Source of the DNA: an uncultured bacterium
Lineage (GTDB): Bacteria; Cyanobacteriota; Vampirovibrionia; Gastranaerophilales; Gastranaerophilaceae
Direction of reading: 5' to 3'
NCBI GenBank assembly: GCA_949286405.1
Contig: CASECH010000089.1
Span: forward strand, 1-11,497
DNA: 11,497 nt
The notes under the pieces were generated by a model that was not told where the DNA came from, did not search any database, and saw only the letters and a list, made by a program, of their open reading frames with translations. Shown in pieces: positions 8,079 through 11,497 of this stretch. The stretch's first letter is position 1; every line of letters starts with the position of its first letter. The position numbers and the translations under genes are program-made.

Positions 8079-8501
8079 ATGAAATTTGGTAAAATTATTT
8101 TTTTAATCGGATTATCCTTTTTAGTACTACTTCCTGTTATGGCAGATGGAGAAGATATTGTCAATCAAGAAGAAACTCAAGAAGTTCAACTTCCGCTTGT
8201 TACAACTCCAAAATGGGAAGAATTTTGTGAAATAGGCTATGAAAATGTAAAAAGAACTGATAAAAGTGATGTATTTGACCTTTTCAGTTTTGTGAAAGCA
8301 GAACGAGTTAAGAAAAATTATTGGGCTGCAAGACGAGAAAGTTTTGAAAAATACCTTGCGACTTGTAATGCACTCCAAACTGAACAAGGAAAAGCAGAAT
8401 GTTATATAGAACTCAGACGTATTGAAAAATCTAAAAATGATGAATACTCTCACCAACGCAAAGATTTGTTGTATCAACGTAATATCATAATTGACAAGTA
8501 A
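8079..8501 (+). CDS. Small exported protein of unknown function
   Basis: I do not recognise a family. I chose the ATG at 8079 (140 residues) because GAGGTGA sits directly before it, exactly as before glyA. A GTG two codons upstream lies inside that ribosome site. Residues 1-22 form a signal peptide: Lys2/Lys5, a hydrophobic core, and PVMA before Asp23 as a signal peptidase I site. The mature part starts acidic (about 23-38), then becomes strongly charged and probably helical, with cysteines at 50, 96 and 108. It lies 16 bases after the fatty-acid ligase gene and before the shared terminator, so it is cotranscribed with it. A functional link to lipid activation is unproven. Confidence 0.75.
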   Translation: MKFGKIIFLIGLSFLVLLPVMADGEDIVNQEETQEVQLPLVTTPKWEEFCEIGYENVKRTDKSDVFDLFSFVKAERVKKNYWAARRESFEKYLATCNALQTEQGKAECYIELRRIEKSKNDEYSHQRKDLLYQRNIIIDK

Positions 8502-8569
8502 GATTGTGTTATTTAAATTTTACTTTGTTCAAATTTATGGAGTTGTATTAAATTATTTTGATTACAAAT

Positions 8570-8603
8570 AAAATAGACGGTAATATCAATTACCGTCTAT
8601 TTT
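8570..8603. terminator. Bidirectional intrinsic terminator
   Basis: A perfect 15-bp stem, AAAATAGACGGTAAT with ATTACCGTCTATTTT, closes an ATCA loop. Because it is A-rich on the left and T-rich on the right it works for both strands, ending the ligase operon on the plus strand and the rubrerythrin gene on the minus strand. Confidence 0.9.
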
Positions 8604-8620
8604 GTAATTCGATATGTTAA

Positions 8621-9160
8621 TTATGAAAAATATCTTTTTAATAAACCATCGAATACTTTACCATGACGAGCTTCATCTTTAGCCATTTCATGAACAGTAT
8701 CATGGATAGCATCGTAGCCTAATTCTTTAGCACGTTTAGCGATAGCTAATTTACCGTCACAAGCACCATGTTCAGCTTCAGCACGTAGTGTTAAGTTTTC
8801 TTTTGTAGATGGAGTAACAACTTCTCCTAACAATTCTGCAAATTTTGCAGCGTGTTCAGCTTCTTCGTAAGCAATTCTTTTGTAAGCTTCAGCAACTTCA
8901 GGATATCCTTCTCTATCTGCTACTCTTGACATTGCAAGGTACATGCCTACTTCTGTGCATTCGCCCATAAAGTGAGCCTTCAATCCTTCTGTAACTTCTT
9001 TATCTTCAACAACACCATCTTTTACGTTGTGTTCACAAGCATAAACTTTTTCAGCACCACCAACTTCTTTAAAAGTTGTAGCTCCACATAAAGGGCATTT
9101 TTCAGGAGCTTTATCAGCTTCTGTTGACCAACCGCATACTGTACATACAAATTTTGCCAT
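8621..9160 (-). CDS. rbr: Rubrerythrin with N-terminal rubredoxin domain (reverse rubrerythrin type)
   Basis: This non-haem di-iron protein reduces hydrogen peroxide to water and protects anaerobes from oxidative stress. Residues 1-30 form a rubredoxin-like iron site with Cys6-x2-Cys9 and Cys22-x2-Cys25. The ferritin-like four-helix domain follows (about 50-179), with likely di-iron ligands in GECTEVG (Glu67, Glu70), YEEAEH (Glu99-His103), RAEAEHG (128-131) and KDEARH (Glu163, His166). Classical rubrerythrin has the rubredoxin part at the C-terminus. The reversed order here matches the clostridial reverse rubrerythrins, which usually take electrons from rubredoxin or NADH-linked reductases. 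AAAGGTGG precedes the ATG. It is a single-gene unit with its own promoter and terminator. The frequent use of AT-rich preferred codons such as GCT and GAA suggests strong expression (inference). Confidence 0.95.
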   Translation of the reverse strand: MAKFVCTVCGWSTEADKAPEKCPLCGATTFKEVGGAEKVYACEHNVKDGVVEDKEVTEGLKAHFMGECTEVGMYLAMSRVADREGYPEVAEAYKRIAYEEAEHAAKFAELLGEVVTPSTKENLTLRAEAEHGACDGKLAIAKRAKELGYDAIHDTVHEMAKDEARHGKVFDGLLKRYFS

Positions 9161-9219
9161 TTTGTAACCACCTTTCTTAAATTACATTCAAATTATATTT
9201 TAAATTTTCTACATGATTT

Positions 9220-9248
9220 ATTCTACACTATAACTTTAATTTTGTAAA
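9220..9248 (-). promoter_or_regulatory. rbr: Promoter of the rubrerythrin gene
   Basis: On the minus strand TTTACA (complement of 9243-9248) and TAGAAT (complement of 9220-9225) are 17 bases apart, and each matches consensus at 5 of 6 positions. Transcription would start near 9213 and leave a leader of about 50 bases. Confidence 0.65.
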
Positions 9249-9249
9249 G

Positions 9250-9264
9250 TAGGAATTATTATCA
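9250..9264 (-). promoter_or_regulatory. Possible Fur/PerR-family operator
   Basis: The minus strand reads TGATAATAATTCCTA. The first half is a perfect 7-base Fur-family half site (TGATAAT) and the second matches 4 of 7 bases of the inverted half. It lies one base upstream of the rubrerythrin -35 box. Rubrerythrin genes of anaerobes are often PerR-controlled, which fits, but such half sites are common in AT-rich DNA. Confidence 0.3.
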
Positions 9265-9537
9265 TTTTTCTTTAAAATTAATAAAATGTAACCTTTTTAA
9301 CTTATTTATTTCATATTTTAGCCTTTATAATATGATAAATAAATTTCTAAAAAGTGCAAAAAAAAGACCTCTTTTGTCATTTTATCAGAGGTCAAGGTTG
9401 GTTATTTTGGTTATGTTATAGTATTATTATGAGTTAATAATTTTTCGGTTTTCCTACATTGGTCTTAATGCATGTCAATATTGATTTTTGCTGATAAAAA
9501 GTTAAAAATTTACAAAACTTTATGATATCATGTTTTT
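9265..9537. other. Intergenic region without a supported protein gene
   Basis: Very AT-rich. It holds the minus-strand terminator at 9358-9393 and, before the YkgJ gene, TATGAT (9521-9526) overlapping the palindrome ATGATATCAT (9522-9531). A 29-codon open frame (9332-9421) lacks a ribosome site and I do not call it. On the minus strand TTGACA (complement of 9473-9478) lies about 80 bases before the terminator with a poor -10 (TAGGAA), so a short RNA is possible but weakly supported. Confidence 0.5.
9358..9393 (-). terminator. Isolated minus-strand intrinsic terminator
   Basis: On the minus strand GACCTCT and AGAGGTC (complements of 9387-9393 and 9366-9372) form a 7-bp stem, followed by eight T residues (9365 down to 9358). 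On the plus strand the tail is AAGGTTGG, so it works only for minus transcripts. No minus-strand gene ends nearby. The closest upstream one stops at 9947. Confidence 0.8.
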
Positions 9538-9954
9538 ATGTTTCAAGGTCTAAAGAAGTTTGTATTGTCAAAAATTTTAGGTCGCAAGTACTATAGAACA
9601 GGTAAATGTAATGCTTGTGGTAAGTGTTGTACTCAAATTTATGTAAAGCATTACAAGCATGTTGTGCAGGATGAAAAAGAGTTTGAAAAACTTCAATATC
9701 TTCATCGTTTTTATACATATTTAAAGGTTATAGGTAAAGATGATATCGGCTTGATTTTTGAATGTCAAAATTTAGATAAGGAAACTCATAAATGCAAAAT
9801 TCATAAAACTCGTCCCGGAATATGCAGACGATATCCACAGGAAGAATTATTTTCAATGGGTGGTGCATTGTCTGACGATTGTGGTTATAAAATGGAGCCT
9901 ATAATACCTTTTAGTGAAGTATTTGCAAAAGTTTCCCGTAAAAAACTTAGATAA
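9538..9954 (+). CDS. YkgJ-type cysteine-cluster (Zn/Fe-binding) protein
   Basis: This matches the YkgJ/UPF0153 family of small proteins that bind zinc or an iron-sulfur cluster. Their biochemical role is largely unknown. In 138 residues there are eight cysteines: the cluster Cys24-x2-Cys27-x2-Cys30-Cys31, then Cys76, Cys86, Cys96 (in RPGICRRYP, a family hallmark) and Cys115. The N-terminus is basic and mildly amphipathic, and no signal peptide is seen. The ATG at 9538 gives the expected short lead into the first cysteine cluster, but no Shine-Dalgarno sequence precedes it (the six bases before it are GTTTTT). The -10-like TATGAT at 9521-9526 would put the transcript start very near the ATG, so the mRNA may be almost leaderless. 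Its last 8 bases overlap the end of the convergent 9947-10504 gene. Confidence 0.85.
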   Translation: MFQGLKKFVLSKILGRKYYRTGKCNACGKCCTQIYVKHYKHVVQDEKEFEKLQYLHRFYTYLKVIGKDDIGLIFECQNLDKETHKCKIHKTRPGICRRYPQEELFSMGGALSDDCGYKMEPIIPFSEVFAKVSRKKLR

Positions 9955-10504
9955 TATCTGTATTATTTAATTCAACGATATCAAATAGTTCTTCAAGAGG
10001 TTTGTTAGGACTTTCAACAGTAATATTTAGATTATCAATTAAAGGGTGAATAGCTATTCTTTCAGCACCGTTTTTGCTGCCTGCGATAATTGATGTATCT
10101 ATATCAGGTCTATCACATATAATTTCTGCAAGTTGATTAACTTGTTTTATTGTCCCTGTTCCTTTAGGTTTATCAATGCTGTCTCCTCCGATAATCCATG
10201 CAGTTAATTTATTTTTGGATTCAGATTTTAAATCTTCAATTTTTTCAAAGATTTCTTTCATTAATTTTTCGACTTTTCCAAAAGTAGGTACATGTTTTAC
10301 AAAGCCTTTTTTATCACTTTTCACAATTAAGACTAAATTGTCGCTATTTGATATTGTAGTGAATATGTTTCCATTATTTAAGGAGCACTTGTTATTTATT
10401 TTTAAACTACGATGAGAATTTTCTGCTTTTTTTACAAGTGTTTCAAAGCTTTTACTGTTCAATATTAAGTTAGAGTGTCCTGTAAAATTGATATTTTGCA
10501 TCAT
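9947..10504 (-). CDS. Protein of unknown function with an NINFTG N-terminal motif
   Basis: I do not recognise the family of this 185-residue protein. It starts MMQNINFTG, an N-terminus I recall on many otherwise unrelated proteins of Gastranaerophilales (memory, not a search). The first 45 residues are basic and polar. The rest looks like an alternating alpha/beta fold: NLVLIVKSDK, a helix about 77-94, then LTAWIIGGDSID (about 100-111), a helix with KQVNQLAEII, IDTSIIAGSKNG, and IDNLNITVES. IIGGDS and IIAGSKNG end beta strands in glycine turns, which may form a ligand pocket, but no catalytic motif can be named. AAGGAG precedes two adjacent ATGs (10504 and 10501), and either could start. There is no signal peptide. 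No terminator follows directly, so its transcript probably runs antisense through the YkgJ gene. Confidence 0.75.
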   Translation of the reverse strand: MMQNINFTGHSNLILNSKSFETLVKKAENSHRSLKINNKCSLNNGNIFTTISNSDNLVLIVKSDKKGFVKHVPTFGKVEKLMKEIFEKIEDLKSESKNKLTAWIIGGDSIDKPKGTGTIKQVNQLAEIICDRPDIDTSIIAGSKNGAERIAIHPLIDNLNITVESPNKPLEELFDIVELNNTDII

Positions 10505-10513
10505 TGAATCTCC

Positions 10514-10557
10514 TTTTGCTAATTAATAAATTCCAAACAAAAAAATTTTTGCTAATT
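10514..10557. repeat. Direct repeat TTTTGCTAATT, two copies 33 bases apart
   Basis: The 11-base sequence TTTTGCTAATT occurs at 10514-10524 and again at 10547-10557, a start-to-start distance of 33 bases, about three helical turns. A third GCTAA (10574-10578) forms a dyad with TTAGC (10585-10589) across six bases. All lie between two divergent genes, where operator sites would be expected. The first copy overlaps the ribosome site region of the 10504 gene. Confidence 0.5.
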
Positions 10558-10595
10558 TTTTATTAAACTTTAAGCTAATGTAACTTAGCACATAG

Positions 10596-10620
10596 TAGTT
10601 TATGATTTAATAGTAAACTA
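10596..10620 (+). promoter_or_regulatory. Inverted repeat around the -10 box of the 10641 gene
   Basis: TAGTTTA (10596-10602) and TAAACTA (10614-10620) are exact reverse complements separated by 11 bases. The likely -10 box TATGAT (10601-10606) lies within the repeat, with no convincing -35 box upstream, so the promoter may need an activator. A protein bound to the repeat would block or position RNA polymerase. Confidence 0.4.
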
Positions 10621-10640
10621 ATTTGAAAGGTTGGTAAGTT

Positions 10641-10967
10641 ATGAGAAATATTATTTTGGCACTAGCTGTATTATTGTTGTCTATGCCTGTATATGCTGCT
10701 TGTAGTATAACAGGCGGGGCATGCAATGTTTCAGTTAGGTCTAATTGGGAATCTCCACCTCTAAGTGAAAGATTAGCTCCGAATAATCTTCAGGAAATGC
10801 AAAGACCAAATGCATTTCAACCCACATATAAAAAGCCATATTATGATGAATTGATAAATACAAAAACAGAGGTTAATGTCCCTCAAAGTCAGTATAATTC
10901 AAATTGTCAATTTGGAGTATGTCTTCCTGGTGAATCTACGGGTGCAGGTGCAGCGGTAGAGGAATAA
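10641..10967 (+). CDS. Small secreted cysteine-containing protein of unknown function
   Basis: I do not recognise a family. Of 108 residues, 1-19 form a clear signal peptide (Arg2, a Leu/Ala core, then MPVYA). Cleavage after Ala19 would leave Ala20-Cys21. A lipoprotein site (YAAC, Cys21) is possible but has Tyr rather than Leu at -3. The mature part is polar and low in helix, rich in Pro, Asn, Gln and Ser, with two cysteine pairs: Cys21/Cys28 (CSITGGAC) and Cys89/Cys94 (CQFGVC). These could form disulfides or bind a metal. The end, GAGAAVEE, is flexible. AAAGG (10626-10630) lies 10 bases before the ATG. It is a single-gene unit with its own terminator. A periplasmic or surface location is inferred. 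Confidence 0.75.
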   Translation: MRNIILALAVLLLSMPVYAACSITGGACNVSVRSNWESPPLSERLAPNNLQEMQRPNAFQPTYKKPYYDELINTKTEVNVPQSQYNSNCQFGVCLPGESTGAGAAVEE

Positions 10968-10976
10968 TTAGAGGAT

Positions 10977-11010
10977 AAAAAACGGGTTTAATTCCCGTTT
11001 TTTATTTTTT
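10977..11010 (+). terminator. Intrinsic terminator after the 10641 gene
   Basis: AAAAAACGGG pairs with CCCGTTTTTT around a 7-base loop (stem 10977-11003), and the T-run continues as TTTTTTATTTTTTT. The A-rich left arm means it could act on the minus strand too, but no minus gene ends here. It isolates dnaK from the upstream gene. Confidence 0.9.
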
Positions 11011-11041
11011 TATTTGAATTATTAATTTTTTGTTTATTTTT

Positions 11042-11070
11042 TTAAGAATTGGAAAAATCAATGTTATAAC
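11042..11070 (+). promoter_or_regulatory. Promoter candidate for dnaK
   Basis: TATAAC (11065-11070), with an extended -10 TG at 11062-11063, has TTAAGA (11042-11047) 17 bases upstream. The -10 sits inside the palindrome TGTTATAACA (11062-11071). No CIRCE element (TTAGCACTC-N9-GAGTGCTAA) is present, so HrcA control is not indicated at this promoter. Confidence 0.5.
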
Positions 11071-11114
11071 ATAATTACAGTAGAAAAGTAAGTAATTATT
11101 AGTAAAGGAGATAA

Positions 11115-11497
<383 letters not shown>

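Noticed and set aside
9332..9421. 29-codon open frame starting MINKFLKSAKKRP
   Set aside because: No ribosome site, the frame is interrupted by the terminator hairpin sequence, and an open frame of this length is expected by chance.

Overview
The window is AT-rich bacterial chromosome, densely packed with genes, and none of it looks like phage, plasmid or transposon. It suggests an anaerobic, diderm-type bacterium with a rhamnose-containing surface glycan. The evidence is an rfbD-rfbA pair, a WecA/TagO-type glycan initiator and a rubrerythrin. I infer a member of the non-photosynthetic cyanobacterial relatives (Vampirovibrionia/Melainabacteria, Gastranaerophilales). This rests on the base composition, on several small proteins of unknown family and on one protein starting MMQNINFTG, an N-terminus I associate from memory with that lineage. 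A ribosomal or marker-protein phylogeny would be needed to prove it.

Layout, left to right. At 1-1699 lie the dTDP-L-rhamnose genes rfbD (5' end outside the window) and rfbA, overlapping by 4 bases. At 1788-4072 are glyA (serine hydroxymethyltransferase) and, 14 bases later, a wecA/tagO-like sugar-phosphate transferase. rfbDA and wecA together point to lipid-linked O-antigen or wall polysaccharide synthesis. At 4058-4267 a strong promoter inside the 3' end of wecA precedes a strongly foldable leader of about 175 bases. The leader drives a 180-residue protein of unknown function with hydrophobic ends (4268-4810). At 4921-6246 on the minus strand is miaB, and divergent from it at 6392-8062 is an AMP-forming fatty-acid ligase followed by a small exported protein (8079-8501).

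A 15-bp bidirectional terminator (8570-8603) separates that operon from a minus-strand rubrerythrin with an N-terminal rubredoxin domain (8621-9160), which has its own promoter and a possible Fur/PerR-type box. From 9181 to 9537 there is no protein gene, but there is an isolated minus-strand terminator. Next come a YkgJ-type cysteine-cluster protein (9538-9954) and, tail to tail with an 8-base overlap, a minus-strand protein of unknown function (9947-10504). A compact repeat-rich divergent region follows, then a small secreted cysteine-containing protein (10641-10967), a terminator, and the first 125 codons of dnaK (11121 to the window end).

Most enzymes here are ordinary housekeeping genes. 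The parts most worth a second look are the folded leader before 4268, a 7-N11-7 inverted repeat seen both there and before 10641, and the antisense arrangement around the YkgJ gene. No CRISPR array, tRNA, rRNA or mobile element was seen.
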